A stretch of 64,000 bases of DNA from Ascidiaceihabitans donghaensis (lineage in GTDB: Bacteria; Pseudomonadota; Alphaproteobacteria; Rhodobacterales; Rhodobacteraceae): assembly GCF_900302465.1 (NCBI RefSeq), contig NZ_OMOR01000001.1:3256729-3320728 (forward strand). Reading direction: 5' to 3'. This document shows positions 18,597 through 28,265 of the stretch, piece after piece. Under the pieces are notes generated by a model, which worked only from the letters and a program-made list of their open reading frames with translations, did no database searches and was not told the origin of the DNA. The stretch's first letter is position 1; each line of letters starts with the position of its first letter. The position numbers and the translations under genes were made by a program.

Positions 18597-18953
18597 ATGC
18601 CACACTCAGTAGATGTTCACGTTGGTCGTCAGCTCAAACAGATCCGTACTTTGCGCCGTCTGTCACAAACGGACGTCGCACGTCGTCTCGGCCTGTCGTT
18701 CCAACAAATCCAAAAATACGAAATCGGTTCAAACCGGATTGCAGCCAGTCGCTTGTTCGAGCTGGCGAACATTCTGGACGTCTCAACGTCGTACTTCTTT
18801 GAAGGCCTCGATGCCGACAGCGAAGGGGCGGCAGACAGCGCCATGGATATCGTGCAGGCCGTTGCTTCCATCAAAGATGAAAAGACGAAATCACGTATCA
18901 TTACCTTCATCGAGGATGTGGCGGGCGCTACAGTAACACGCCGCGCTTCCTAA
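18597..18953 (+). CDS. XRE-family regulator, PhrR/PraR-like
   Basis: A 118-residue DNA-binding protein. The HTH is VGRQLKQIRTLRRLSQTDVARRLGLSFQQIQKYEIGSNRI (about residues 8-47), followed by SRLFELANILDVSTSYFFEGL. The FQQIQKYE-G-NRI recognition helix is the signature of the alphaproteobacterial family that includes rhizobial PhrR/PraR. Targets in this organism are unknown. I start at the ATG at 18597 (MPHSVDVHVG), since the 26 codons upstream are basic and not family-like. It is transcribed divergently from the LysR-type HTH gene. Confidence 0.85.
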   Translation: MPHSVDVHVGRQLKQIRTLRRLSQTDVARRLGLSFQQIQKYEIGSNRIAASRLFELANILDVSTSYFFEGLDADSEGAADSAMDIVQAVASIKDEKTKSRIITFIEDVAGATVTRRAS

Positions 18954-18965
18954 ACGCATCAAGCG

Positions 18966-19733
18966 TCAAACAAACACCGCGCGGCGGATCAGGTTCAAAC
19001 CTGCGATCAGCAGAACAACCAACGTCGCGCGGCGAAATACAACATGATCGATACGGTCCAGCAACCGTCCCCCGATCCACAGCCCCAACACCGCTGGCGG
19101 CACCATAGCGAAGCTAAGCGGCAAGGTTTGCGCCCGCAGCACACCTGACCCCAAATGCGCAAACAGCAGCGCAACGGCCCCTAATCCGTACACGACACCC
19201 TGCACCCGCAAATGATCTGCTTTGTCGGTTTTCAAAGCAGTCAAATAGGCGACAGTCGGCGGCCCCCAAATACCCGACATGCCCCCCATCAATCCGGCGA
19301 TTGACCCCGCTGTTGCCGCAACCTTGCCAGAGTGTCTTGCAAGCGTGATTTCAATACCGAGCAATTGCAGCATTGCGTAACTGACCACCGGAACACCAAT
19401 CACCAGCAACATGACGTCCATCGGCAAAACACGGACCAATTGCGCCCCGACCAAAAGGGTCACCAACCCAAAGCTTAAAAACACACGAAATCGCTTGACC
19501 GATTCCCATGCCGCCCGCGCACCCTGCCGCAACATCTGCATAAAATTGGTCACAACAGTTGGCAGAATAAGCCCCGCAAGTGCCAATTCAGGGCTTAAAA
19601 ACGTGCTTAAGCCGGAAATGATAATGGTCGGCAGCGCAAAACCAACCACGCCTTTGACCAAGCCTGCAAAAACCGCGATACTTACTGCCAGACACAGCTG
19701 CGGTACCGTCATAATGTCAAATAGTGCATCCAT
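18966..19733 (-). CDS. TauE/SafE family sulfite/anion exporter
   Basis: A 255-residue polytopic membrane protein with about eight hydrophobic helices. The N-terminal motif VAGLVKGVVGFALPTI and the mid-protein repeat AGLMGGMSGIWGPPTVAYL are the paired GxxxGxxG signatures of TauE/SafE (DUF81) exporters, which move sulfite, sulfoacetate or related organic anions out of the cell. Which anion is exported cannot be told. No sulfonate genes are adjacent. It is convergent with the XRE gene and divergent from the acyl-CoA dehydrogenase. Confidence 0.85.
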   Translation of the reverse strand: MDALFDIMTVPQLCLAVSIAVFAGLVKGVVGFALPTIIISGLSTFLSPELALAGLILPTVVTNFMQMLRQGARAAWESVKRFRVFLSFGLVTLLVGAQLVRVLPMDVMLLVIGVPVVSYAMLQLLGIEITLARHSGKVAATAGSIAGLMGGMSGIWGPPTVAYLTALKTDKADHLRVQGVVYGLGAVALLFAHLGSGVLRAQTLPLSFAMVPPAVLGLWIGGRLLDRIDHVVFRRATLVVLLIAGLNLIRRAVFV

Positions 19734-19881
19734 TGCGATGCTATAGCATGCCCAATAGGGCTCTGTTAAAAAATATCAACGCGCAATATTCTGACAACAA
19801 TCGTCGCATATGGGTATTTAAGTTGCGCTGCACCTGCGAAGTGAATAGACACGCGCTTAAGCTAAAAGAGGGAAAAACTTC

Positions 19882-21570
19882 ATGGCACATGACGGACAAG
19901 ACCTTGGGATGACACAGGCTGTGATCCTTGACGATTTGTTGGCACTGACAGGCGCGGCAGTGGCCCCTGTGGACGCTTTACTTGAAACCGCGAAAGACCG
20001 TTTGCGCGGACTGGTCAGCGCGGACGGGCGCGTGTCGGCACGACTGGTCGAAGAACATCAAACCGCCACCCACGGGCTGGCATGGCTTGCCACGTATGCC
20101 CAATCGCTGCGCGAGATGCACAAGTGGGCAGAAGCGATTAAGGCCGACGGCAAATTTGGTGAAATCGAACAATTGATCCTTCAGATCACCTTTGGTGAAT
20201 ACCTCTGGCAGGTCTATGGCGGCATCCAAATGAACCAGGGCGAAGTCTTGCGTTTGCAGGATATGGGCCTGTCCCAAGATGACATGCGCACCATGATGCA
20301 GCCTGAAATCCAGACCCTGACACAGCATGGCAACACTCAGGCCGCCCGCGTGCGTTTGGTTGAATTGATGCAAGAACGCAGCGCCGAAGTGACTGTCGGG
20401 GCCACCGGCCTTGATGACGAACTGGAAATGATCCGCGAACAGTTCCGTCGGTACGCCGTTGAAAAGGTCGAACCCTTCGCCCACGACTGGCACCTGAAGG
20501 ATGAGTTGATCCCGATGGAAGTTATCGAAGAGCTGGCGGAAATGGGTGTCTTCGGCCTTACTATTCCAGAGGAATACGGTGGCCTCGGTCTGTCCAAAGC
20601 CTCTATGTGTGTTGTGTCAGAGGAACTGTCACGCGGATATATTGGTGTCGGCTCCCTCGGAACACGATCCGAAATCGCAGCAGAGTTGATCATTGCAGGC
20701 GGGACTGACGCCCAAAAAGAGAAATGGCTGCCGCGTCTTGCATCAGCAGAAACGCTGCCCACCGCCGTCTTTACCGAACCAAACACGGGGTCTGACCTTG
20801 GCAGCCTGCGCACCCGCGCCGTCAAAGACGAAAACGGCGACTATAAAGTGACGGGTAACAAAACGTGGATCACGCATGCCACGCGGACCCAGATCATGAC
20901 GCTGATGGCACGCACCGATCCGGAAACCGACAACTACAAAGGTCTTTCCATGTTCCTGGCAGAGAAAACGCCGGGCACCGAAGAGAACCCCTTCCCCACC
21001 GAAGGCATGACAGGCGGCGAAATCGAAGTGCTGGGCTACCGCGGCATGAAGGAATACGAGCTGGGGTTTGATAACTTCCACGTCAAGGGCGAAAACCTTT
21101 TGGGCGGTGAAGAAGGCAAAGGGTTCAAACAGCTGATGGAGACGTTTGAATCGGCCCGTATCCAAACAGCCGCCCGCGCGATTGGTGTGGCGCAGTCCGC
21201 TTTGGATCTGTCCATGCAATACGCCATCGACCGCAAACAATTCGGCAAATCCCTGATCAATTTCCCCCGTGTGGCCAACAAGCTGGCCATGATGGCAGTG
21301 GAAATCATGGTGGCGCGTCAGCTGACGTATTTCTCTGCCTTTGAAAAAGACGAAGGACGCCGTTGTGACGTTGAAGCGGGCATGGCCAAACTGTTGGGCG
21401 CTCGTGTCGCATGGGCGGCAGCCGACAACGGTTTGCAAATCCACGGCGGCAATGGCTTTGCACTGGAATACAAAATCAGCCGTGTGCTGTGCGATGCACG
21501 TATTCTGAACATCTTTGAAGGTGCGGCAGAAATCCAAGCACAGGTTATCGCGCGGCGTTTGTTGGGCTAA
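19882..21570 (+). CDS. mcd: Acyl-CoA dehydrogenase, probable (2S)-methylsuccinyl-CoA dehydrogenase
   Basis: A 562-residue flavoprotein. The last about 400 residues are a standard acyl-CoA dehydrogenase: VFTEPNTGSDLGSLRT (FAD/substrate loop), WITHATRTQIM, RIQTAARAIGVAQ, and the C-terminal QIHGGNGFALEYKISRVLCDARILNIFEGAAEIQ with the catalytic Glu region. About 160 extra N-terminal residues precede it, a hallmark I associate with methylsuccinyl-CoA dehydrogenase of the ethylmalonyl-CoA pathway, as is the SLGTRSEIAAELI segment. It would feed electrons to the ETF at 5.6-7.3 kb. The ATG at 19882 follows GAGGGA. A general long acyl-CoA dehydrogenase is the alternative. Confidence 0.75.
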   Translation: MAHDGQDLGMTQAVILDDLLALTGAAVAPVDALLETAKDRLRGLVSADGRVSARLVEEHQTATHGLAWLATYAQSLREMHKWAEAIKADGKFGEIEQLILQITFGEYLWQVYGGIQMNQGEVLRLQDMGLSQDDMRTMMQPEIQTLTQHGNTQAARVRLVELMQERSAEVTVGATGLDDELEMIREQFRRYAVEKVEPFAHDWHLKDELIPMEVIEELAEMGVFGLTIPEEYGGLGLSKASMCVVSEELSRGYIGVGSLGTRSEIAAELIIAGGTDAQKEKWLPRLASAETLPTAVFTEPNTGSDLGSLRTRAVKDENGDYKVTGNKTWITHATRTQIMTLMARTDPETDNYKGLSMFLAEKTPGTEENPFPTEGMTGGEIEVLGYRGMKEYELGFDNFHVKGENLLGGEEGKGFKQLMETFESARIQTAARAIGVAQSALDLSMQYAIDRKQFGKSLINFPRVANKLAMMAVEIMVARQLTYFSAFEKDEGRRCDVEAGMAKLLGARVAWAAADNGLQIHGGNGFALEYKISRVLCDARILNIFEGAAEIQAQVIARRLLG

Positions 21571-21573
21571 CCC

Positions 21574-22158
21574 CTAATACCGCGTTGAAAGCACGACCAG
21601 ACATGGCCGATCCGCAAGATAAGCGGGTCGGTCTTTTTTGTTGGTTTCGCAAAGCGCTTTGGCACGGTTTTGCGCTTGTGTCGCATCCGGTTGTCCGGTG
21701 GCCATCCCGATGGCCCCGCCAGGCGACAGTGCAAAAGCCTTAGCGCCTGCACCACGTGTGTAAGAGTTATACAGCTCCAAGGTGCGCGGAGCGATTGTGC
21801 CTTTGAACGCACGGTGTTCAAACCCCACTTTAAACTCCGTCACCTCGCATGCCGGGCCATGTTGCGCACAATATGCCAAGGCGTCCTCTTTGGCGGCAAG
21901 CACGTCATTATACCCGACCGTCCAGCCGAAATGTCCCTCTGGGCCACGTGCAAAAGCGGATGCCCCTGTCTTTTTCTTGTGCCAGTTCTTGAGTGCCTTT
22001 TCAGCGGCTGACGGTTCATGCCCAACGGTCTGCGTCTCTGCATCTTGGGAATTGCTGTCCAGAATTCGCCCAATGTACAAAAACAGGGCAAGCAACAAAA
22101 CAACGGCAACAGCCGTTGCCAGATCAAGAAAAACAGGGGTCTTTTGAAACTTGTGCAT
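21574..22158 (-). CDS. Membrane-anchored protein with DUF4189-like repeats
   Basis: A 194-residue protein starting MHKFQKTPVFLDLATAVAV with one N-terminal membrane helix (about residues 11-30) and a periplasmic remainder. Two copies of a Gly-x-Gly / AxxxAlaLeu-x-Cys pattern are visible (GHFGWTVGYNDVLAAKEDALAYC and GAIGMATGQPDATQAQNRAKALC), which recalls DUF4189-type domains; two Cys pairs may form disulphides. The function is unknown. The frame stays open to 22374, but the upstream part overlaps the divergent TetR gene. It converges on the acyl-CoA dehydrogenase with only 3 bases between the stops. Confidence 0.6.
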   Translation of the reverse strand: MHKFQKTPVFLDLATAVAVVLLLALFLYIGRILDSNSQDAETQTVGHEPSAAEKALKNWHKKKTGASAFARGPEGHFGWTVGYNDVLAAKEDALAYCAQHGPACEVTEFKVGFEHRAFKGTIAPRTLELYNSYTRGAGAKAFALSPGGAIGMATGQPDATQAQNRAKALCETNKKDRPAYLADRPCLVVLSTRY

Positions 22159-22259
22159 GGCAAGCAACCTACAAGGATCGTAACGCTCTGCAACACTGCA
22201 AAACGGGGCAGAACAGCAGCGGACTTGCGATGTGCTGCATTGCAGCATATCGTGTATCC

Positions 22260-22772
22260 ATGACCAAACAGCGTTTGAACAAAGACAAATGGATCGCAGC
22301 CGGGTTTGTAGCCCTTCATCGCGATGGCCCTGACGGTCTGCGCGCAGAGCCACTGGCGCGTGAATTGAACACAACTAAAGGGTCTTTCTATTGGCATTTT
22401 GCCGATGTGGTTGCCTTTCAAAGCGCCCTTTTGGACCACTGGCAAGCCGACGCTTTGAAGGCCATTGTGCAAGAACTCGAAACAGCTGGTCCCGCCGATG
22501 AACGGCTGCGGCGCTATGGTCGACTGCTTTACAACGACAAAACGGAACGTGCCCTGCGGGCTTGGGCCACACATGACGCCAACGCCCAAGCTGCCCTTGA
22601 TGCAGTAGACAGCGAACGGCTGGTCTACATCGGCTCTCTTATGGGGCAGCTGGGGCTATCAAACCCGGCCTTCACCGAAGCAGCCTACAGCAGCCTGATC
22701 GGCGGTGGGTTTCTTAATGGCGAAAGCGAAGGCTTTGATGCTTTGGTCGATGTGGTTCTGGCGCTGCAATAA
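22260..22772 (+). CDS. TetR/AcrR family transcriptional regulator
   Basis: A 170-residue regulator, short for the family. The N-terminal HTH runs through WIAAGFVALHRDGPDGLRAEPLARELNTTKGSFYWHFADVVAF, with the TKGSFYWHF recognition helix typical of TetR. The C-terminal ligand-binding part has no recognisable ligand signature. I start at the ATG at 22260 (MTKQRLNKDKW); the open frame upstream overlaps the divergent membrane-protein gene. It is followed 11 bases later by the META-domain lipoprotein gene, so the two are probably one transcript. Confidence 0.82.
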   Translation: MTKQRLNKDKWIAAGFVALHRDGPDGLRAEPLARELNTTKGSFYWHFADVVAFQSALLDHWQADALKAIVQELETAGPADERLRRYGRLLYNDKTERALRAWATHDANAQAALDAVDSERLVYIGSLMGQLGLSNPAFTEAAYSSLIGGGFLNGESEGFDALVDVVLALQ

Positions 22773-22783
22773 GGGATTTTGAT

Positions 22784-23173
22784 ATGAAATACTTGGCATT
22801 CGTCTTGGCCTTCTACGCCACTGCATGCACGTCGGACGACGTGTCGCAATATGACAGTACGGCAGACACCGTCTGGACCTTGGTGACCTTGGATGGAACA
22901 CCCTTCCCTGCCAAAGCAACGCTTACTTTCCCGACCTCGGGACAATTGGCGGGGCGTGCGCCTTGCAACGCCTACCGGGCCGAACAGACCGCACCATATC
23001 CTGCATTCGCAGCAGGTCCGATCCTGTCGACAAAAGCGGCATGCCCCAACTTGCCCCTTGAGCAGCGCTACTTGAAAGCGCTTGGCGAAGTGACCCATGC
23101 GGACATTACTAAAACCACACTTATTTTGACATCGACAAACGGCAGGACGCTGCAATTCAAACCTGACGATTGA
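22784..23173 (+). CDS. META-domain lipoprotein
   Basis: A 129-residue protein with a short signal peptide and a lipobox ending at Cys15 (YATAC). The META/HslJ-like domain follows: [39 protein letters not shown] and the closing [17 protein letters not shown]. HslJ-type proteins are linked to heat or antibiotic stress in enterobacteria; a comparable envelope-stress role is only inference. The last 17 bases overlap the end of the convergent recO gene. Confidence 0.8.
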   Translation: MKYLAFVLAFYATACTSDDVSQYDSTADTVWTLVTLDGTPFPAKATLTFPTSGQLAGRAPCNAYRAEQTAPYPAFAAGPILSTKAACPNLPLEQRYLKALGEVTHADITKTTLILTSTNGRTLQFKPDD

Positions 23174-23882
23174 AGGCCTCGACAAACCGGTCTCGTGCTT
23201 CGGGTAGGGGGCGATTTCCCAAATTGGCCGCCAAATGATTGCGCAAGAAATGGCCAGTGGTTGCAAATCCCTGAATAATTTCGGCGTCCGGGGCCGGCCC
23301 CACACCGCGCAACACATCTGGCAAAGGCAGCAAGCGGTCTGCCCAGTCCCCGGCACCGTTCCGCGACACGGCGCGGCCGGTTTTGGGCGAGACATACACC
23401 AAATCGTCTAGTGATCCCGTCACCGCACAGGCCGACAAATCAAGGCCGTGCCCCATTTCCTCTAGCAGCGCGACTTCCCAACGCAGATAGGCCAACGGCC
23501 AAATATCTGGTTGCCCCAAAAGATCCAAAAGCTGTTCGGTGCGCGTGTACAACGGTGCATGGGGTTCGCGTTCAGGCAGGCAAAAACTGAGCAAGGCCGT
23601 GACCGTATTCAATCCAGCCAGTGACAAACGGTCTGCCATAGCCACGTCGGCCCGGCTGCGAATTGGCTCAACGGTGAAACTGCCAATGTGGTCCTCAAGA
23701 CGCGCCCGCCATGCGACGTCCAATTGGGCACCGGGTTGTAAGATCGGTGCAATCTTGCGGCTGGTGCCACCCCGCACAACACCGGCATGACGGCCCTGAT
23801 CCGGCGTGAAAACTTCAATGATTGCAGAGCTTTCACCGTGGCGGCGCACCGCCAGTAGAATTCCGGTGCCGCGCCATTCCAT
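23157..23882 (-). CDS. recO: DNA repair protein RecO
   Basis: Recombination mediator that, with RecR, loads RecA onto SSB-coated gaps. The 241 residues start [39 protein letters not shown], the OB-fold beginning of RecO, and continue with an [28 protein letters not shown] segment typical of the alphaproteobacterial helical domain. The usual zinc-binding cysteines are largely absent, as in many alphaproteobacteria. It is the last gene of the era-rnc operon and overlaps the META gene at its 3' end. Confidence 0.92.
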   Translation of the reverse strand: MEWRGTGILLAVRRHGESSAIIEVFTPDQGRHAGVVRGGTSRKIAPILQPGAQLDVAWRARLEDHIGSFTVEPIRSRADVAMADRLSLAGLNTVTALLSFCLPEREPHAPLYTRTEQLLDLLGQPDIWPLAYLRWEVALLEEMGHGLDLSACAVTGSLDDLVYVSPKTGRAVSRNGAGDWADRLLPLPDVLRGVGPAPDAEIIQGFATTGHFLRNHLAANLGNRPLPEARDRFVEAFNRQV

Positions 23883-24212
23883 TTAGGACAGACCTTCTTG
23901 ATCCAGAAGATGACGTCCCGCCCGGTCTTCCACCTCAATCACCCAAAGATCGGGATCAAATCCACGTTGGCGCTCAATGGCGGCATCCACATCGCGCTCT
24001 GCCCCCGCTGCCAGTTCGGCCCAAACGCGGCTGTCTGACATCAAATCAAAAGACCGCTGAAACAAAACGGCTTTGTCATCCAATGTACTCAGCTTCACCA
24101 AGACTGCACCGCCAGTATCGTCACCATGAGCCACCACAAACGCGGGAATATCAAACACCCGCAAACGCGCGAGATAGGCATCAACCCAAAACCGCGACGT
24201 CAGGCGGGTCAT
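23883..24212 (-). CDS. DUF1491 family protein
   Basis: A 109-residue protein matching the DUF1491 family found between era and recO in Rhodobacterales. Visible signatures are the start RLTSRFWVDAYLARL and the end GFDPDLWVIEVEDRAGRHLLDQ. It looks like a small soluble alpha/beta protein. Function is unknown, though constant placement beside recO and era hints at a link to replication-repair or RNA metabolism. Its stop is immediately adjacent to the recO start. Confidence 0.85.
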   Translation of the reverse strand: MTRLTSRFWVDAYLARLRVFDIPAFVVAHGDDTGGAVLVKLSTLDDKAVLFQRSFDLMSDSRVWAELAAGAERDVDAAIERQRGFDPDLWVIEVEDRAGRHLLDQEGLS

Positions 24213-24263
24213 TGTGTCTTTTTCCTAAAAAAATCCCCGCCGGAGATTTCCAAGGCTGCCAAG

Positions 24264-25172
24264 TCACGCATTGCCATCTTTGAAATCCAGGCCCATCTCC
24301 GAATAGCGTTCGGCTTCGTCCAGCCAGCCGGAACGCACTTTGACTTGCAAAAATAAATGCACCTTGCGGCCCAAAAATTCCGTCAATTCCTCGCGGGACG
24401 CTTTGGAAACCTGCTTGATGGTTTCACCCTTGTGACCCAGCAGAATGCCTTTGTGACCATCGCGAACGACGTATATGATCTGGTCGATTTTGGCGGAACC
24501 GTCTTTGCGTTCTTCCCAGTTTTCCGTCTCAACGGTCAGCTGGTAGGGCAATTCCTGATGCAGTCGCAACGTCAGCTTTTCGCGGGTCATTTCAGCCGCG
24601 ATCATGCGCAAAGGCAAATCGGCGATCTGGTCTTCGGGGTACAACCATGGACCTTCGGGGACTTCACCCGCCAACCAAGTGCGCAACGCGTCTACACCGT
24701 GGCCTTTTTCAGCGGAAATCAGGAAGGTCTCAACGAAAGGATAGCGTTCATTCAGGTCTTTGGTCAGTCCCAACAAAACGGGGGCCTCGACGCGGTCGAT
24801 CTTGTTGACGGCCAACGCAACTTTGCGGCCTTTGCCGACGTCGCCCAGCCCCTCCAATATGCGTTCGACCCCTTCGGTGACGCCGCGATGGGCTTCAACC
24901 ATTAGAACCACAACGTCTGCATCCGCGGCCCCGCCCCACGCGGCAGCCACCATAGCGCGGTCCAGACGGCGCCTTGGCTGGAACAAGCCCGGCGTGTCCA
25001 CAAACACCAACTGTGCGTCACCCTCCATTGCAACCCCGCGAATGCGGGCGCGCGTTGTTTGTACCTTGTGGGTGACGATGGAAACTTTGGCGCCGACCAT
25101 GCGGTTCAAAAGGGTGGATTTTCCGGCGTTCGGCTCTCCGATAAGGGCGACAAATCCTGCGCGGGTGGTCAT
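24264..25172 (-). CDS. era: GTPase Era
   Basis: Essential GTPase that binds 16S rRNA and assists 30S maturation. Its 302 residues show the G1 loop GEPNAGKST (12-20), the switch region [12 protein letters not shown]3 in VDTPGLF, G4 NKID, and a C-terminal KH domain with [28 protein letters not shown]. The start overlaps the rnc stop by ATGA. A 51-base spacer to DUF1491 holds a short C/G-rich stretch related to the intergenic repeats noted elsewhere. Confidence 0.96.
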   Translation of the reverse strand: MTTRAGFVALIGEPNAGKSTLLNRMVGAKVSIVTHKVQTTRARIRGVAMEGDAQLVFVDTPGLFQPRRRLDRAMVAAAWGGAADADVVVLMVEAHRGVTEGVERILEGLGDVGKGRKVALAVNKIDRVEAPVLLGLTKDLNERYPFVETFLISAEKGHGVDALRTWLAGEVPEGPWLYPEDQIADLPLRMIAAEMTREKLTLRLHQELPYQLTVETENWEERKDGSAKIDQIIYVVRDGHKGILLGHKGETIKQVSKASREELTEFLGRKVHLFLQVKVRSGWLDEAERYSEMGLDFKDGNA

Positions 25173-25855
25173 TTTGAATTCTCCAAATCAGCCAAAAGGG
25201 CTTTGGCAGCGGCTTGTTCAGCTTGCCGTTTTGACCCGGCGGTGGCCAAGGCTTGAGCGCCCGTATCAAGGCGGGCCGCAATGGTAAAGACCGGGGCATG
25301 GTCGGGGCCACTGCGCTGTGTTTCTACGTAGCGTGGCGGGGCCATTTTGCGGGCTTGGGCCCATTCCTGCAACGCGGTCTTGGCATCACGCGCGTCTTCT
25401 TCGACTTGTCCGATGCGTGCGCCCCAAAGACGCAAAATCATATCGCGGGCTGCTGCAAACCCCGCATCCAGATAAACGGCTGCAATGACGGCCTCAACCG
25501 CATCGCCAAGCAAGGCATTCTTGCGCCGCCCCCCCGACACCATTTCTGATCTGCCAAGCCGCAGAACCTCGCCCAACCCAATGTCGCGGGCCACATCAGC
25601 GCATGCCTCTTTGCGCACAAGGGCGTTGAAACGCGGCGCCATCTGTCCTTCGGTGGCAGATGCATCCCCAGCGAAAAGCGCCTCAGCCATCACCAGCCCC
25701 AAGACCCGATCCCCTAAAAACTCCAGACGCTGGTTGTCTTCGCGCGTGGGCGATGACATCGAGGCATGCGTCACAGCACGGGTCAGCAATGCGGGATTTG
25801 CAAAAACATGCCCGATGCGCGTTTCGAATTCTTTTAGCTCAGCACTTAATTTCAT
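25169..25855 (-). CDS. rnc: Ribonuclease III
   Basis: Double-strand-specific endonuclease for rRNA and mRNA processing. The 228 residues hold the signature [20 protein letters not shown] with its catalytic Glu and Asp, a second acidic site in [18 protein letters not shown], and a C-terminal dsRNA-binding domain ([32 protein letters not shown]). I chose the ATG at 25855, which overlaps the upstream lepB stop as ATGA; an ATG 15 bases upstream is less likely. Confidence 0.95.
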   Translation of the reverse strand: MKLSAELKEFETRIGHVFANPALLTRAVTHASMSSPTREDNQRLEFLGDRVLGLVMAEALFAGDASATEGQMAPRFNALVRKEACADVARDIGLGEVLRLGRSEMVSGGRRKNALLGDAVEAVIAAVYLDAGFAAARDMILRLWGARIGQVEEDARDAKTALQEWAQARKMAPPRYVETQRSGPDHAPVFTIAARLDTGAQALATAGSKRQAEQAAAKALLADLENSK

Positions 25856-26988
25856 CGTATCTTCGTCCAAAAACGCGCACCTCTAAATCCGGTAGGATCC
25901 CAAAGCGCAAAGCCTGCATTCGAAACCACAACACGTGTGGCCCGCCCAACAAGGTTTTCCACCGGCACAAACCCCACACCGCCAGCGGCCTGCGCCATGC
26001 GACTGTCAGCAGAGTTATCACGATTGTCCCCCAACACAAATATCATGCCATCCGGCACCGTAATCTGCGCCATAGAATCGGCCTGCGTCCGGCTGATGTC
26101 CAAAATCCCGTAGCGCCGCCCGTCAGACGTGGTTTCCTGCAGCAGCGATTTCGCACAACGTCCCCCCAAAGGCGTCACAGTCCGGCACCGCGGCAACGCG
26201 TGGCCCAGACCTTGCATTTCCATGGGTTCAACATAATCGCCTTGCGCTGTTTGCGTCAGTCCCGCGCCATTCACCACCACCTGCCCGTCTTCCAACGCAA
26301 CAGTATCGCCCGACACTGCGATCACACGTTTTATGAAATCACGACCCGTGACGGGGTGTTTGAACACGACGACATCGCCACGATCCGGATTGCGTTGCAA
26401 CATACGGTCCGCATCGCCACACAGCCCGAAACAGGGCAACCCGTATGCTGTGGTGGATACCGTTATGTAATCCCCGACAACAACTGTGGGCTTCATACTG
26501 CCTCCGGGAATCCAGAATGGCTGCACCGCAAAGGTGACCCCCACCAAAGCCACAAACCCACCCACAACAGCGATCTGCCCGAACACAGACGGGTCACTGT
26601 GATCATATTGGTTTGTGCCCAGTTCAGCGCGTTTGAAAGCTGCAAACAACGTCAGGATAAACCCCACATACGGCACCAACCACAACAGCGCCCACCACCC
26701 CGACATACCCATGTCATGCAACCTGCGCACACCAAGTGGCAGCAAAGGCAGGGCCACGGTCACGGTCACAAAACGGATGTACCCGAAACTGACAGTTGCC
26801 GGAACAAGCGCATGATAGACCAAGGATGCAACGACAATGACAATCAAGGCAAAGATCACAGGCCAGATAAACGCAGATCTGCTGGCGCGACCGCTGAACG
26901 TAAACATAAGCCGCACACAGTCGATCACGGCACGGACTGGGCCCAAGTGCGGGGCCGGTCCGCTTGTCCGCCTGCTGTCAGAGATCAA
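25852..26988 (-). CDS. lepB: Signal peptidase I fused to an N-terminal DUF805 membrane domain
   Basis: At 378 residues this is longer than normal LepB. Residues about 24-128 match DUF805 (YhaH-type): [16 protein letters not shown], several helices, [20 protein letters not shown] and GTNQYD. A helix (about 136-156) leads into a complete S26 peptidase: Ser164 in [21 protein letters not shown], Lys220 in DFIKR, and the [11 protein letters not shown] box. Both catalytic residues are present, so it should be active. It lies between the canonical lepB and rnc with ATGA-type overlaps at both ends. Confidence 0.88.
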   Translation of the reverse strand: MISDSRRTSGPAPHLGPVRAVIDCVRLMFTFSGRASRSAFIWPVIFALIVIVVASLVYHALVPATVSFGYIRFVTVTVALPLLPLGVRRLHDMGMSGWWALLWLVPYVGFILTLFAAFKRAELGTNQYDHSDPSVFGQIAVVGGFVALVGVTFAVQPFWIPGGSMKPTVVVGDYITVSTTAYGLPCFGLCGDADRMLQRNPDRGDVVVFKHPVTGRDFIKRVIAVSGDTVALEDGQVVVNGAGLTQTAQGDYVEPMEMQGLGHALPRCRTVTPLGGRCAKSLLQETTSDGRRYGILDISRTQADSMAQITVPDGMIFVLGDNRDNSADSRMAQAAGGVGFVPVENLVGRATRVVVSNAGFALWDPTGFRGARFWTKIR

Positions 26989-27809
26989 TGGACCCCTTTA
27001 AGAAAGCGATCGCCGCGCCACGTCCAGAAATACAACATAGATGCCCCCGCCGACGAGAATACGATGCGGTCCGCGCGGCCGATCAGGTTTTCATAGGGCA
27101 CAAAGCCCACCCCACCACGCACCTGCGCCAAGCGGCTGTCAGCGGAATTGTCACGGTTGTCGCCCATGAAAAAGAACTGCCCTTCAGGCACGCGGAACAC
27201 AGCGGTGTTGTCAGCGGGCAGGTCAGCAATGTTGAGAATTTTATGTGATGTGCCATTCGGGAACGTTTCGACGAAACGCGGCTTTTCACAAACGGCGCCC
27301 AACGCAACAGGGCCGTTTTCGCACCCCGGTCTGCGACCTTGCGGACCCTGTGGCGCGTTTGTTTCCGTGAAAATGCCATCTGGTTCTTGCGGCACAGGCT
27401 TGCCATTCAAAATGATAACACCGTTTTTCACCTGCAACGTATCCCCCGGCAGGCCGACCAGACGTTTGATGTAATCCACGCCCGAGACGGGGTGACGGAA
27501 TACCACGACGTCGCCGCGTTCAGGCTCACCGCCCCAAATGCGGTTGTTGTCGTTTTTCAAAAAGCCGCAAAGGTCTTCGGCGTCAACACCAGCGAAAGGC
27601 AGGCTTGGGCAAGAGGCATATGAATAGCCGTAAGCCATTTTGTTCACGAAAAGAAAATCACCAATCAACAGCGTTTCTTTCATCGACCCTGACGGAATCC
27701 AGAAAGGTTGAAAAAACAGCGTCCGAAACACACCTGCGATCAGCAGCGCGTAGACCACTGTTTTGATCGTTTCGACGATGGAATTGCCTGATTTTTCTTC
27801 GCTGGCCAT
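26985..27809 (-). CDS. lepB: Signal peptidase I
   Basis: Removes Sec signal peptides at the periplasmic face. The 274 residues have one N-terminal membrane anchor (about 15-35), then the catalytic Ser42 in PSGSMKETLL, RGDVVVFRHPVSG, Lys115 in DYIKRLVGLPGD, and [11 protein letters not shown]. This is the usual single-anchor alphaproteobacterial form. I start at the ATG at 27809 (MASEEKSG), which has AGGA eight bases upstream; an ATG at 27827 lacks one. It overlaps the fused second lepB by 4 bases. Confidence 0.95.
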   Translation of the reverse strand: MASEEKSGNSIVETIKTVVYALLIAGVFRTLFFQPFWIPSGSMKETLLIGDFLFVNKMAYGYSYASCPSLPFAGVDAEDLCGFLKNDNNRIWGGEPERGDVVVFRHPVSGVDYIKRLVGLPGDTLQVKNGVIILNGKPVPQEPDGIFTETNAPQGPQGRRPGCENGPVALGAVCEKPRFVETFPNGTSHKILNIADLPADNTAVFRVPEGQFFFMGDNRDNSADSRLAQVRGGVGFVPYENLIGRADRIVFSSAGASMLYFWTWRGDRFLKGVH

Positions 27810-27863
27810 GTCTGTCTTCCTGCTCATGTCTGGACTGCTTCTTGCGGGTCCGAACAGGCCAAG

Positions 27864-28265
27864 TCAAGCGACTGGACGTGCCTCAATGACAACAAAGGCC
27901 TGCGCCCAGGGGTGATCGTCGGTCAAAGTGACGTGAATGATGGCCTCATGACCCGCAGGCGTCATCTCTTTCAAGCGCTCGGCCGCCCACCCTGACACCG
28001 CCATGACAGGCTGGCCTGTGTCCAGATTGCTCACGGCCATGTCCTTCCACGCGATGCCCATGCGCAAACCTGTTCCAAGCGCTTTTGAACAGGCTTCTTT
28101 CGCAGCCCAGCGTTTGGCGTATGTACCCGCCACATCACGCCTGCGCCCGGCCTTGGCCTGTTCCGTATCGGTGAACACACGATTGCGAAAACGGTCGCCG
28201 TGACGGTCCAAGACGCCTTGAATACGGTCGATGTTCGCCAAATCTGTGCCAATCCCCAAAATCAA
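27864..28265 (-). CDS. acpS: Holo-[acyl-carrier-protein] synthase
   Basis: Transfers 4'-phosphopantetheine from CoA to apo-ACP. The 133 residues begin [15 protein letters not shown], with the metal-binding Asp8, and contain the second site in [19 protein letters not shown] with its Glu, both diagnostic of AcpS. The start overlaps the end of the Dabb gene by 4 bases (ATGA), and the gene belongs to the pdxJ-acpS-lepB-rnc-era series. Confidence 0.95.
   Translation of the reverse strand: MILGIGTDLANIDRIQGVLDRHGDRFRNRVFTDTEQAKAGRRRDVAGTYAKRWAAKEACSKALGTGLRMGIAWKDMAVSNLDTGQPVMAVSGWAAERLKEMTPAGHEAIIHVTLTDDHPWAQAFVVIEARPVA

Noticed and set aside
25660-27096. A 478-codon plus-strand open frame opposite rnc and lepB
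   Set aside because: It is rich in His, Pro, Gln and Arg as expected for an antisense shadow of high-GC genes, and lies wholly opposite three well-supported genes.
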